DNA from: Perkinsus marinus ATCC 50983
Taxonomy: Eukaryota > Perkinsozoa > Perkinsida > Perkinsidae
Reading direction: 5' to 3'
Length of the DNA stretch: 64,000 nucleotides
Assembly: GCF_000006405.1 (NCBI RefSeq)
Contig: NW_003202100.1
Coordinates: forward strand, 119,320 to 183,319
The notes below the pieces were generated by a model, which saw nothing but the letters and a program-made list of their open reading frames with translations, did not search any database and had not been told where the DNA came from. Positions 12,286 to 26,182 of this stretch are shown here, in pieces (position 1 is the stretch's first letter; every line of letters begins with the position of its first letter). Position numbers and translations under genes: made by a program.

Positions 12286-13004
12286 CTACTGCTTCAGTGT
12301 ACCCCATCTCTTGCTGGTTGGTTCAGCTCCGATGTCCGAGACATTGATGTCCTCCGTGAGCCCATCCCCAGTGTGCCCCGGCAGGTCCTCTTCTAGTGAG
12401 TCGACGACCTTATAGCCGCCGAAGTCTCTCAAGAGCCCCTCAGGCCCGGCAGTAGTCGCCTCGCCGAGCCATTCTCGCTAAGCAGGATAGCTCCCCTAAA
12501 CATCCGAACTACCTAACTCGTTGGACGGGGTAGCGGAGGCATGGATGATGACAGATGTAGCACTGAAGGCTCTGGAGTTCCACCGGTATTGCTGAGCACA
12601 TTCACACTCTTGTTGGCCTACTAGGACGGTGGGGTCGTGGACTACTTCCTGAATATTCGTCACGAAAGGACTCGAGTAAAGTTTTCGAGTTGTCAGAATC
12701 GGCTGTTCCCGAGGTTACCCCAGCTCCCTATCAAGGGTGGACCTCGGAGCACGACCTTGTACGTCAATAGGGACATTCCTTATAGACTACGTCGAACCAA
12801 GCCCCACCACTCAGTTGGTAACAGCACCTGAACGAGTAGCTAGAAGTGGTTCCTACCACTAACCAGTAGTAGACAGGTGACCAGTCTTGGAGTCAACCTC
12901 ATCGTCACTGTCGCCTAGAGACAGGACAATGCAGCAGCCGTACCACACTTCTCTCAACCTCCCATAGATCTAATGGTATCACGGGCTACATCCGGCTCCG
13001 ACAT
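12286..13004 (-). CDS. unidentified spliced gene
   Basis: A plausible exon chain starts at the ATG at 13004 (MSEPDVARDTIRSMG), followed by an acidic exon (GDSDDEVDSKTGHL) after a 44-nt intron. Next come pieces with CYQLSGGAWFDVVYKECPY, VLRGPPLIGSWG and EVVHDPTVLVGQQECECAQQ. The terminal exon has LLRDFGGYKVVDSLEEDLPG and stops at 12286-12288. The phases of the middle exons are not fully resolved and no family is recognised. It sits between the carboxypeptidase and SmD3 genes, all on the same strand. Confidence 0.4.
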
Positions 13005-13170
13005 TGCAGGAAATACTTTGACAAAATCCCAGCAGCCTCCCAAGTGGTGATGACAAACACAACAATAACGGGTCGACGGTGACCTCAGAAAAGCTTTACA
13101 ATACTATGTCGGCTCCTACTGCTTCTAGGTGAGGTCGATGTTAAAGACGACGTCAGCGAGGACGAAGGCA

Positions 13171-13683
13171 CTAGAACCTCCCCTTGCCCTTGCCACCCTT
13201 ACCCTTACCTCCTTTGCCCTTGGCCCCAGGGGCGTTCAAACTACCCCAGCCCGAACCTAGCCACCGATAGCGACAATCTCCCACCGCTCAGTCTACCCTA
13301 TTACCTGCACCCTGCCTCCTAGGCTTGAACATAGGAGCATACCGAAGGTTGTCTGGAACGACTATGTAACGTATTTTGGAGCCACGGATGTAGGCCTGAA
13401 CACCGTAATCAACAACGAGACCACCATCTCACTAGCATCACGGAACTACCTGCTCCAGACTTGTCTGCTTCCCGTCCCTCCTCGTTACTACCACCTCCGC
13501 AATGAGGAGGTTCATGTTATCCTCAGTGTGGATCAGATGCCCTCTGACCAACACCGAATAAGCCCATGGGCACACTCCTTTACGAGCCTACTACCTATAC
13601 AGCTCGCCCGTTTGCATCTCCACAGTGACTGTGTGACCAACCGACTCGTGAAGTAACTTAATGGGAATACCGACAGCAGCCAT
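13171..13683 (-). CDS. SNRPD3: small nuclear ribonucleoprotein SmD3
   Basis: Core spliceosomal Sm protein of U1, U2, U4 and U5 snRNPs. Four exons, 13595-13683, 13450-13543, 13305-13395 and 13171-13256, join in phase to 119 codons plus stop. The protein opens [20 protein letters not shown], then Sm1 ([16 protein letters not shown]) and Sm2 ([20 protein letters not shown]). It ends in a Gly/Lys-rich tail ([18 protein letters not shown]) in place of the Arg-Gly tail usual in animal SmD3. The three introns are 48-54 nt. Length and order match the family closely. Confidence 0.95.
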
Positions 13684-13882
13684 TCTGGAACCACGAAGAA
13701 CTAACTGTCGTCACCCACGGACCTCCCAAGCCACAACACAACACTATATAGTAATAAGAAGAAAAACTAATAAGATATGTTCACAGGAAAACAGAGGCTC
13801 TTTCTACCACGTCTCCCTGAAAACAGTACGTTGCCGTACCGTATTTACGACATGTAAAACTTACCCACCGAGCGATGACCAG

Positions 13883-15397
13883 CTACCCCTTGGTCTTGTG
13901 CATGACCGTCTTAGAAAGCCATTCAAGAGTAACCGACTTAGGCCTTTCAATAGGCATGGCCATGACCCTCGCCCAAATCATTTGCGCCATAACTCCAATC
14001 GTTCGGGACACAGCGAATGTAACAGTGTAGTAATCCGACTCCTTGAGGCCGAAGTGTTGCATCATCGTGCCAGAAAGGGCGTCCACGTTAGGGTAGGGGT
14101 TCTGAATCTTACCAGTAGCCTGCAGGATGGGCGGAATCGTCTTAAAACATACCTCGGACAACTTGAACATCGGGTCGTCAGCAATATGCTGCAGACAAAA
14201 TTCCCTCTCAAGGGCGTAACGAGGATCAGTAGCTCGGAGGACCGCGTGACCATACCCGGGAACTACCAGGCCCTTAGCCATGGTATCCTTCGTGTACTGC
14301 GTCACAGACTCAACACTCGGCTCAATGCCAAGTCGTTGATGGTACTTCTGGAGTCTGGTAAGCCAATTGAGGCACTCTTGATTAGCCAGACCATGCAGAG
14401 GACCGGCCAAACCACAGATACCAGCCGCCCAGGAGTAGAAGGGATCAGCCAGAGCTGAGCCGACGAGGTGTGTCGTGTGGGACGAGACGTTACCTCCTTC
14501 ATGATCAGCATGCATGGTCAAGTACAAACGAGTCGCCTCTTTGAAATTCTCGTCCTCAGAGACACCAAGCATATTGGCAAAGTTTCCAGCCCAGTCCAGA
14601 TGAGGATCGGTCTCGATGAAAATACTATTATAGAAAGACCTCCGGTAGATCCGTGCAGCTACTTGAGGGACACGAGCGATCAAAGTAATAGCATCATCGA
14701 GGATGTACTCCCAGTAGTCCTTCTTGGCTAGACCACCCTGAGAGTACTTTTGAGTGAACTGGGAGTAGGGCTGCATCGCCAGCATACCGATCGAGAGCTG
14801 GGTCATAGGGTGCATGGATGTGGGCAGACTATCGATAACCTGTATGACATCAGCCGGCAGAGAACTACGACGGTGCAGCTCCTCGTTGAGGTGGGATACG
14901 ATCTCAGGGGTAGGGACTTCACCAGTCATCAATAGCCAGAAAGCTCCCTCAGGCAAACCTACTTTGCCCTTGAGAGGTGCCTTGGGAAGACTCTCATTGA
15001 CTTCTTTCAGCGTCATACCGCGATAACGGATCCCCTCAACAGGGTCCAAGTCGGAGGTGTCAGTGACCATGGCCTTGATACCACGCATACCACCAACGAC
15101 CATACCAGCCGAGACCTCGCCAATAACGACATCTTTGTACTTCTTTTTGAGCTCCAGGAGGCGCGGTTGCTCCCGGGCTGCCAGGTGCTCCACCTTAGTC
15201 TTCAACTCCTGGATCACTGGGGCCGCGTGATGGTAAAACGAGAACAACCCAGAATGCCGATTCGAGGCGATAGGAGATTCTTTGATAACATGTTATAAGA
15301 ATCGTAAAAACTACTGAGTACTCACACGGAAAGCCCGGAAGGCGCTGCTAGCGATTGCGTTGCACCACTGCCTTCCTCCTCCTCGCCGTAGGGTCAT
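13883..15397 (-). CDS. CS: citrate synthase, mitochondrial
   Basis: Condenses acetyl-CoA with oxaloacetate at the entry of the citric acid cycle in the mitochondrial matrix. The long exon 13883-15208 carries the citrate synthase fold with the three catalytic blocks: THADHEGGN... (read here as TMHADHEGGN, first His), VPGYGHAVLR (second His) and PNVDALSG (Asp). This exon has no in-frame ATG at its 5' end. An upstream ATG at 15397 opens 24 codons (MTLRRGGGRQWCNAIASSAF), Arg-rich and targeting-like. They end at a GTGAGT donor at 15325 and join in phase 0 to CAG|GAG at 15208 over a 117-nt intron. The fit with the family N-terminus (KTKVEHLAAREQPRL) supports this. It is divergent from the RBBP4 gene. 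Confidence 0.93.
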
Positions 15398-15638
15398 TCA
15401 CGGTCCAATGCCAGGCAGAAATTCACGTTTCAATAGAGAAACTCTCCGGTATGCCCTAAGGGCCACGAGGCATGGATGGCGTAACTCTGACCTCAACAAG
15501 GAACCCTGAGCCATGAACAGGGATCTACACTTGTTGGGGCGCGCGACTTTGACCATATCGACATCCCCGGTTCGATCCCTGGGACCGCCATTTCTCTCGT
15601 CAACTCCCCAGCGGTCATCATGGAGGATCTGTTACAAA
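15398..15638. promoter_or_regulatory. short divergent intergenic region, likely shared promoter
   Basis: 241 bp separate the inferred citrate synthase start (-) from the RBBP4 start (+). No TATA box is obvious. A tRNA B-box-like string (CGGTTCGATCCCTGGGA, about 15569-15583) lies inside. A uORF of ten codons plus stop (15620-15652) overlaps the RBBP4 ATG in another frame. Confidence 0.4.
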
Positions 15639-17605
<1,967 letters not shown>

Positions 17606-17765
17606 TGTCCTCTTCTACCCGTCATCATCACCACTGAATTGAAACCGTGGTCGCTAACCAGGCGTTTCGAGGCAGCGTGCCACTTGTCGCGTTGGGATTG
17701 CCGATCATTGCTACGACTTCCTCCTATCCAGGTTTTCATTATCGATCGTTACTGTCCTCTGTCCT

Positions 17766-19977
17766 ATGGCTCCGGGATTACCTCTTAGTCGGGAAACACT
17801 TCTCAGTGTAATAGACCAGCGGGAAGATGGTATCAACAACTCCATCGCTCTTGCCCAAAGTTCTGGATGGGATCATGCCAAGCTCGTTGGTGTCATCAAG
17901 AGTCTAGAGGTATTACCCTAGGTCCGTCCATTGCATCATCATTTGAGCTTCCCTCAGTCCATACACTACGTTACTACTACGCCTTTTGAGGAGGAGGAGT
18001 GGACGACGACTGAGGAAGGAGAGCAGTATGCTACTCTAGGCAGTCCTGAGGCGCAGGTGGGCGGACGCTTGCCTTCTAGGAGTATGTCGATTTGTGGTAT
18101 CACAGGTCGCGGCCTATGTTAAGGAGCATGGCCCTTGTGTGCAGAAGGACATCATCGTCTCCCTTGGAAGTGTCGCCAAGGTAGATGCTGAGGAGGGTGG
18201 TCTTGTGACTCGTTGTTCTGGGTTAGATTGGTTTCGGAGCCGCCATGAAGAAGAGCTGGCTCTCGATGAATAAAGCGACCAAGGAGGTGTCACTGTCTGA
18301 TAAAGCCAAGGACTCTATAGAGGATACTGTAGCTGTACTGCTGACTAAGGTAGTGCGATCTCGGCGAGTGAAGGCTACTTGGTGTCTTGGTAGGTCGGCA
18401 AGGGTGAGGTTGCCTCTATAGCGAAGGCCGATATGGACATGCTGAAGAAGAGGAAATTGGTAGGTGTGACGCTAAGACACTGTGTACCTGCTTTGGAAGC
18501 GGGGTTAGATACATCTCACAAAGACCACTGGGTTCAAGGTGGAGAAGACTAGCAACTTCAGAACGGAGATCGTCAAACAGGAGACTGAGCTCACACAGGA
18601 GATGATACAGAACAAGTCATGGAAAGATGTCCAGTTCAAACCGTAGGTCTGCCTATCAGCAGTAACAGATCGACACCTGACAATACCAACTCGGATGGGA
18701 ATACCAAAACCGATCGCCTCAGTTACAACCTCAAGACGGCCCTTGGCCGAGACCTTGGCGGTGGTCATCTCCACCCTCTCCTCAAGGTCAAGACTGAGAT
18801 CAGGTAGCCATTCCACAGTCTAAGCGCTCTCACACTAGTGTTGTAGGAATATTCTACTCCTCATGGGTTTCGAGGAGATGCCCACCAACCGCTACTTAGA
18901 GTCCTCATTCTGGAACTTTGACGCTCTCTTCCAGCCTCAGCAGCACCCCGCTCGTGATGCCCATGACACGTGAGTGCCACTGTGGGGGTGGGCGATAGTG
19001 GACAAGTCGAAACTGCCTTAGGTTCTTCATTACCTCACCTGCATCTACCAACAGGATCCCTGAGGACTACATGAACGCCGTGAAGTAAGGATATTGTAGA
19101 GGTGATGACTCTCACTGTCGCTATGTTGTCCAGGAATATGCACGAGGTTGGCGGCTATGGCTCTATCGGGTGGCGATACGACTGGTCCGAGAAGGAGTCC
19201 AGGAAGAACATCCTGAGGTCGGCGTTGTGATGGTTTTCGAGGCGAATTCTGTGTTGCTCAGAACTCATACCACCGCTGTGAGCACTCGTGTACTCTACGA
19301 GATGGGACAGGACTACATCCGCACTGGCGTTTTCAAGTAACCCTCATGAGTATTGCTGCTTGTGCAAGCTCTCCTGGTCATCAGGCCTAAGAAGTGTTTC
19401 TCTATCGATCGTGTGTTCCGTAATGAAACTTTGGATGCGACCCATCTCGCTGAGTTCCACCAAGTGGAAGGCTTCGTTGCTGACCGTAACCTAACCCTTG
19501 GCAATTTGATAGGGGTAGGGCGGAGGGAAGCTATGACCGTGTTTTCGTTATACCCGTTTTTACAGGTCATCCGGGAGTTCTTCCGACGTATGGGCCTCAC
19601 GGACCTCCGCTTCAAGCCTGCATACAACCCCTACACCGAGCCTAGTATGGAGATCTTTGCCTTCCATCCTATGCTCGACAAGTGGGTCGAAATAGGCAAT
19701 TCTGGTATCTTCCGACCAGAGATGGTCCGTCCTATGGTGAGCTCCTTCTGACTACCTCCGTCTGTACAGTACTTGTCAGGGCATCCCCGAGGATGTATCG
19801 GTGATCGCATGGGGCCTTTCTGTGGAGCGACCTACTATGATCCAATATGGTATTGGTAATATTAGGGAGCTCTTCGGTCATAAGATGGACGTTACGAGTT
19901 TGAAGAAGAACCCTGTGTGTTGGTTGCATCCTGAGGAGGAGGAGGTATCGACAGTAGAGGAGAAGTGGGAGCAATGA
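17766..19977 (+). CDS. FARSA: phenylalanyl-tRNA synthetase alpha subunit, cytosolic
   Basis: Charges tRNA-Phe as the catalytic half of the alpha2beta2 enzyme. The ATG at 17766 ([18 protein letters not shown]) begins the winged-helix N-terminal part. Later exons give [66 protein letters not shown] and [19 protein letters not shown] (motif 1 region). Then come [34 protein letters not shown] (motif 2), [30 protein letters not shown] and [16 protein letters not shown] (motif 3). The stop is at 19975-19977. The match to eukaryotic cytosolic FARSA is close along the length. The C-terminus adds a short acidic tail. Confidence 0.94.
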
Positions 19978-20701
19978 TCGTTGTCCTGTTGTTAAATAAA
20001 CTGCCAGTTTCTCGACGCTTGAAAATGTTCCTTTTCGGTAACGTTACAGTAGATTCGGGGGGCTTCCGAAGTCCAGTGTGATTGTAAGGGGAGTCGGAGA
20101 CCTGGTAGAGGTTGGCTGTGGCCTTACATACTTAGAATTTATAAGGCTACCTCGCGTAAGGGTATGATACTTTCACCCGAGGGGCACTTCTATCCGGCTT
20201 CGCCAGTGCCGTACTGATTAGTAGTAGCGGAGCCAAGTGGGTGGATAGCGGTGTATAAGCAAGGCTCGAGAAAGTCTGTTAGAGGTGGTTGCTGCATCTA
20301 CTACTACTGCTGTCCAGGATGCCCCTCTTAGGGACGCCGCTGCATACATTCATTAATACTATTCAAATGAGAAGGCCAATAGAAGTAGTGCTGTTGTTAG
20401 CCAAACTATCATGGTATTTCCTCTCACCGAGGGGCTTACAGCTGGGTACCTCTCGGAGGAGGCTCAACCATATCCAACCCCGAAGGGTGGTGACGAAGTT
20501 TGGGAGCATCCATCATCATGACTGAACTCCTTTTATCGTGACTCAACTCAAGCAGCAATGGTGTCACGCAGTGAAAAGATACGACAGTACTTTATAAGAA
20601 ACTCGTAGAGTAAACAAACTGCCTTCTTATTACCAAACTCGGAGATCAGCCCCGAGGTAATGTTATTAGAGAGATTTATTAAACGTTATAGCCACAGGAG
20701 T
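19978..20701. other. region between converging genes; one weak frame
   Basis: The 3' ends of the PheRS alpha (+) and deoxyhypusine hydroxylase (-) genes face each other across about 720 bp. A plus-strand frame near 20365-20523 (VVSQTIMVFPLTEGLTAGYL) could be an exon, but I cannot attach a start or a family. Confidence 0.35.
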
Positions 20702-22052
20702 TTAAGCAGTGATGGCTGAGCCTTCCGTTGGCTGCTCCTCGATAGTCGTCATGTCCGACCAGAAGTTGATGGCATCCAATGCTACCTTGCAGCTCTCGAT
20801 AACCACAGATTCGTCCTGAGAGGGTAGGATGGGTGAAAGGCAGGAGAGAGATGGTCCTACCTCATCATGGTTCACGGGCCTTTGGACGTATTCCCTTAAG
20901 AACTTGGTGGCTTCCTCGCCACCGACGGAGCCGAGAGCCACAGCGGACTCATGGCGAACCATGCAGGCCTCGTCGGTATCCTTCACAGAGTCGATAAGGG
21001 CTTGGACGCTCGAGAGGGTCTATCGAGGAGAAGGCAATGGGTCGCATGGGTCCCGTTGAGTCTGTACTCACCATCTCTTTATCGGCATCGAAAGCGACCT
21101 GGGCCACAACGAAGGCAAGCTCATGCCTCATCAAGGCTGAGGTGTGGTCTTCCCTAAGTACTCGAGCTAGGGCCTTGAGCGCTTCAGGGTCGGGGGACCT
21201 ATGGGCCACGTAGAGTAGGGTTACCGACTGCAGAAAAGGCCTACACTGAGCCAGGCAGGGTAGCGGCACGTAGCTGGTACATAGCAGCATACCGATCAGA
21301 GAGCTTGGCCTTGGGGTCCATGAGACGCTGGGCGGCCTGAATGACAGAATAGGAGGATAGCTGGGAGGAGGGCTAGTACCTCCTCAGTCTTAGTGGCATG
21401 CTGACGGGCCTTGGCTCCGATGGGGTCGACGGTGTTGAACTCGCTACGCTGAGCATCGGTGTTCTTGGTCTGCTTGAGGTCTAAGAGGGAAGGTGTAAAG
21501 GAGAGAAGTTGACAGGCAGTATTCATATTACTCTCAAGGGATTCGACGGCTAAGGTAGCGGTGTCCCGGATAGCCTCGTTCTCATGGGTCAGATAGGGAC
21601 GGATCTTCTCAAGGGAGTCCACAGAGCCACACGCAGCGAGGCCTTCGATGGCTTCATGCCGCACCTGAAATAAACCAAAATGGTACTCGTTAATGAGTAC
21701 CATGGTCGAGATCTCACCATGGGGTGCTCGTTAACGTCGTCCATGACGCTCTCGAGCTTCCATGCGCCTTCCAATCCATGCTCCATCTGGCCGATGCAAT
21801 AGCATGCTTCATGTCGGAGGAGGACCTGGCAAGTTCGGTGAGGAGTGGTATGAGCAACACGCATGCACATACCGATTTGGTCTCGGGCTCCAAAACCTTA
21901 TAAAGAGCCTCAATCGCCTCAGAATCGTCCCGGCTGCGGGCATAGAAGAGGGCGCGATACCTCTGTTCCACAGGGGCCTCAGGGTCGGCTAGGAGACCCT
22001 TAACCTCCTCCCAGGTAGGCTCATGATCATCACCGCGGAACTGTCTGGACAT
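20702..22052 (-). CDS. DOHH: deoxyhypusine hydroxylase (HEAT-repeat), spliced
   Basis: Di-iron enzyme that completes hypusine on eIF5A. The four His-Glu dyads that bind iron are all visible: VLLRHEACYCIGQ, MVRHEAIEGLAACG, LMRHELAFVVAQ and MVRHESAVALGSVGG. The family's middle blocks are also seen (SEFNTVDPIG, LSDRYAAMYQLR). The end is VVIESCKVALDAINFW with the stop at 20702-20704. I take the ATG at 22052 (MSRQFRGDDHEPTWEE) because the following text aligns with the family start; an in-frame ATG at 22136 is possible. Seven exons seem needed. The join after MYQLR does not give a clean GT-AG phase and may hide a sequence error. One intron (about 21665-21716) contains a hairpin. Confidence 0.9.
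21680..21703. repeat. hairpin inside a deoxyhypusine hydroxylase intron
   Basis: Perfect 9-bp arms (atggtactc / gagtaccat) flank a 6-nt centre (gttaat). It lies inside the 50-odd-nt intron between the EHPM and VRHEAIEG exons. Confidence 0.8.
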
Positions 22053-22582
22053 TTGGGCTGGGTAGTAGTAATTGGAAACTGATTGTAGATCTAAGTTCAC
22101 GCTATAGGATTCAAAACAGGTCCGGAACTTGGCCATCCATAGCTCACACACGTTTTGCGCCACCTTCTACCTCGACAGCCCTCATCGGTACGCCCATTGG
22201 TCCTAAGACCCCGACACAATAGCTGTCCCCTCCACCATAGTTCTCTTACGTACTAGGAATAACTCCCCCAGAATAGAAGAGCACCCAATAGAAGGACGCT
22301 ACAAGACCAACTCAAGCCGAAAACCAGAGCCAAAAGTTTCTCCTCAAGTGCTCCAACACGACGTCACGCGCCACAAAATTCCCTCGCGGCGAGCCGCTGC
22401 CTAGTGCTGCTCACCATCACCACTACTGTGAACTCAACTCTCTCTCTCAGTGTTTCGAAAATTCACTATTAGAACCTCCGCATGTTATACGACGACGCCT
22501 TCCATATGACGGATGAGGGATATATCCACTCAAACGCTGTGCAATGATAATAGTATCAAAAAGGTGCATCGTTGAACTTAGT
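22053..22582. other. intergenic, no gene recognised
   Basis: Upstream of the hydroxylase gene and downstream of the COX5B-like gene, both on the minus strand. No open frame of note. Confidence 0.4.
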
Positions 22583-23666
22583 TCACACGAGTATGTTCTT
22601 CCACCATACCAGGGAGTACACCCTTGCCAAGGACATAATCCTGGGCCCAGTACCCAACCTAAGCCATACTTCCAACTCCTCCGAGGCCTCTACCATAGAT
22701 CTGCTCACCTCCCATCTGACCATCTCGTCCTTATTCCACATCTTATGCACCCTCTCTAGTGTCTTTAAGTCGAACATGTCACCATCCTGCAGCTTTAATA
22801 ATGTTTAATAACAGAGCCTTTGCACTTACGGACATAAAAGTGTCTCTGACGAGGGTCTGCGTCCAGTAACGGTCCTCGTAGTAGAGCCGCACGAGCATGA
22901 AAATTTGATCACATTCTCCACAACGGTACATGAAACCTTCCCTGAGAGTGGTAGGATCACTACCAGCGACCGTTGAGTGAAGCGGTTACCTGCATCTAAA
23001 CCACAAGGTGAAATGCTCCTCATCACCAACTCCCCCAGTGCAGGCTACAACGCGCTCCTGACCCACAGCTGGGACCAGGACAGGGTTCTCTATAGTACCA
23101 AAAGGGCCGACAAAAGATGCCCCTCTCAAGTACTCGTATCTGCATACCAGTCTTCCACCACCCGCACTTGACCACCAGTAGGATCTACAGCTCGATAAGC
23201 CCCATCATATGGCTCGAAGGTTCATCGACAATCTGAAGTCCCATGTCCCTGGCCAGGCCAATGTAGCTCTTAGATGGCAGAGCCTCTGGGTCCAACAGTG
23301 TTGCCTCTCCACGTATTCTATTATACCTAGGCAGTTGCGTTGTTGGGATGAATACATAAGACCTATGAGGTACCAGTAGTCCTCTACGAAGCCTCGTTCG
23401 GTCTGTGGTGTGGCCATCAGAGTTTTCACGTCCTCAGGCATGGAGTCCAAGGGCAGAGCCCAATCGTCCTCAGACATACGGTGCCAATGACGATACCTAC
23501 CGCATAGTCAGGTGAAGGGAGGGCAGTTGATCCTAGTAAGCGAACAGGAGATCCATGACCTAAAGTAGTACCATCTGCTTTGCTGCTTATTTGAGAGTAG
23601 AGTAGCTCGATTGGATAGGAGGGATGCCCCGAGGGAGCGGTTGAAGGTCCTCGTTAGCAGGGTCAT
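22583..23666 (-). CDS. cytochrome c oxidase subunit 5B-like zinc protein, mitochondrial
   Basis: The ATG at 23666 opens an Arg/Ser-rich, targeting-like sequence ([20 protein letters not shown]). It joins by an intron to [20 protein letters not shown] and continues through [20 protein letters not shown]. The core [32 protein letters not shown] and [13 protein letters not shown] corresponds to the COX5B zinc site (Cys ... HxxxWF ... RCGxC). A C-terminal extension follows ([20 protein letters not shown] to WWKNILV), longer than in animals. COX5B is a peripheral matrix-side subunit of complex IV. The last exon boundary is uncertain. Confidence 0.78.
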
Positions 23667-24229
23667 GATGGTACTGGCGACTAAAATTGACTTTTGGGCG
23701 ATCCCGTTTGCATATGAGCGGAGCGACGCACTTTCTGCAAAATTTGTACTTCGTATTTCGCCAGATCCGTTCAGAAATTGGAAAACAAAAAAGGGGAAAG
23801 ATGTGATCGACAACATATTACCATCATTAGTGCTTACATGGCACTTATTTCTTCCTCTTCCGTCTTTATATGACTCCAAGGTGTCATTCCCTTTCAATCG
23901 CTACGTAACAGCCGTCAAGAGTCCAGTGACTTCATGGCTCATATAACTCGCTAATGTTATGTTTTCGTCCACAATGTGGACTCGACATACTTTCCCTACG
24001 ACTGATTCCTTTTCCACGGCAATCTATCACGCCTATCGTATGGCCCGCAAGACCCTATCCGCCTTAGGTGTCTCTCCTCTCAAGGTGTATATGTATAGTG
24101 CCAGTTCCCGTTGAAGTGTAGCGATTCCTCTTGGCTTAACGACCAAGCTGCATAGAGCATTGTAGAGGTGTCCATGCTGCAGTGTAGCGTCTCTGGTGGT
24201 CTAGTTGAGTAACGAGATCTGTTGACTGA

Positions 24230-24793
24230 ATGAATCGCAAGAATAGTGGAAGTTTTTTTAATCGACTCAGCGCCGTTATGTCAGCCGGGACGACAACGAA
24301 CGAGATGAAGGCCTGGCGTGAGATCTTCGAAAAGGAGAGGGGGCAACAGCGGAAATGGATCCAGAATGTGATTTGGTTGATACTATCTCACAACTTCACG
24401 TTCTTCATAGGCGTTCGAAGAGTATAAGAAAAGCGGCAAAAGGCTGAAACCTCGATACAAGTTTGACGGTGAGTAGCAGTAGTTGTAGAGGGGGATGTGC
24501 TATCGGCTCATATTGCCAGGCCGTGGGTCTACTATATGGATCGGTCTTAATGCCGATCCCTGCAAGGCCAAGTACCTAGCCAAGTTTGATCTTGGAACGA
24601 GTGATGAAGCTGATCCCACGGTGACGTGATGATACGAATCGATGATGGTACTATAGTTTCGTCTTAGGAGCCCTTCCCTGCACCCAAGAGCTCAGCTGTG
24701 AGGTTTTTGGAACAGGTCGGGAAAGAGGACAATCCCTGTTTGCATGGGGTGATACTTTTAGAGGTTCGCTCTCTCACCGTCACCATACTGTGA
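24230..24793 (+). CDS. hypothetical protein, possibly mitochondrial
   Basis: The ATG at 24230 (MNRKNSGSFFNRLSAVMSAG) is basic and Ser-rich. The exon ends at WIQN and joins in phase 0, over a 47-nt intron, to AFEEYKKSGKRLKPRYKFD. Then come GRGSTIWIGLNADPCKAKYL and EPFPAPKSSAVRFLEQVG, with a stop at 24793 if no further intron follows. No family is recognised; abundant Lys/Arg is the main feature. A separate plus-strand exon (23959-24084, MFSSTMWTRHTFPTTDSF) looks targeting-like, but I could not join it in phase. Confidence 0.45.
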
Positions 24794-25409
24794 GTTTTCC
24801 ACGAAGAAGATCCCTCGGGGTGAGCTATTGGCACGAGAGCCCTCAGGTAGGCTGAGCGTATGTGTTGGTTGATTATGGTCATTGGTAGACGCTGTCGGGG
24901 AGGAACTCCTTGTCCATGGCGTTAGTAGTGAGGAGGAGGGGAAAAGGGCCTACCTAGATTTCAGAAGAAGGACCACGGGGCCACAGCAAGTAACGTAGCG
25001 TTTGATATAGACGTCTTATCACGGTCTTCAGAGATGTAATGGGGTCCCTGTTACTACAGCTATGGAAGTAGGATGGACAGTGCCGGCTGAAGGGGAGGCT
25101 CAAACTAGGAAGAGAACCCTCTCAGCAGGTAGTGGGTCAGTCTCACCTAGTTCCTCTATTGCTGGCATCAGGAGCTTCTGAGGGCAATGCTAGAGGCCTG
25201 ATGAAAGCCACATTTTACCGTCCCAAGATTGCCGGTCATGGTGTGCATCGTCGAGAAGATGCCGGCGCCTTGGCATACTCTTGAAAGGGAGTCAGTCACT
25301 TTACCAATGTGTTGAGACATGTACTCATCGTCGTGTATACTCATCGTGCTTGCGTTGATTCTACTGCAGTAGAGAGGGAAGTTGTCGTAGCGATTTCTTT
25401 TTCATCTCT
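24794..25409. other. no gene recognised
   Basis: Only short frames. It may hold the 3' end of the preceding hypothetical gene or 5' sequence of the next one. Confidence 0.35.
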
Positions 25410-26097
25410 ATGGTTTGCTCCGTCGCTACATTCGATGCCACGAATGTTTCCAATAGCGGTGCTTTGTCTAAGGAAGTCGACTATAGCGATGGTTCTAAGC
25501 CGGAAGTCCCAGCCCCACCACGCGCGTCGGTTGTGCTTAACATGATCCAAAATGAGGAGGGCCGGGACCAGCTGAACCAACAACAGGAGCCCCTCGTGGC
25601 ATTGCTCAATCTCAAGGTCCTCAGTTTAGCTTGGCGCTGATGCTTTATATCGTGCATGTTTTCAGGCACAGAAACTTGGCCTTGGCTTGAAAATCGCCAG
25701 TAGAGGATTTTCGCAACCATCGTTCATCACTAAGGCCAAGGTCTTGACGACATGTGCTGCTCCTGTGAGTAGTGATGTAGAGAGAAATCTGCCTGACGCC
25801 GCTAAGATCGGCGAAGTTACCCCTGAAAATGCCAAGTATGCTATTGTCTGTGATACTACCTCTAGTGAGGAGGAAGTGGTAAACCCAGAGCCACCAATTA
25901 AAAAACAAAAAACTCATTCTGGAGCGCTGCTCAAGAATGCTCCTCATGACACAAGCACTCTGATGCGGAAGAAAAGAGTCTTCATACAAGGACTCTCCTA
26001 TGGAGGTGATGGACAATTGCTCACAGTTGGAATTTCATGCTCTGAAGTTAGATATAAAAGATGGCTCCTCGTTGGTGATATGCTGTACTATGAATGA
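25410..26097 (+). CDS. hypothetical protein with basic, NLS-like motif
   Basis: Exon 1 (from the ATG at 25410, MVCSVATFDATNVSNSGALS) ends LLNLK and joins in phase 0 over a 47-nt GT-AG intron to AQKLGLGLKIASRGFSQPSF. An acidic stretch (TTSSEEEVVNPEP) and a basic cluster (PPIKKQKT) follow, then KKRVFIQGLSYGGDGQ. An alternative frame beyond 26000 (MNDVEGGESDMPLVIEGFES) suggests a further intron and a later stop near 26182. No family match. Confidence 0.45.
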
Positions 26098-26182
26098 TGT
26101 TGAAGGAGGCGAAAGTGATATGCCTTTAGTCATCGAGGGTTTTGAAAGTGTGGATAAGGCAATAGTGGTATCGGCATGCTGA

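Noticed and set aside
13661-14458. 265-codon plus-strand frame antisense to citrate synthase
   Set aside because: It lies opposite a highly conserved exon and shows no family features.
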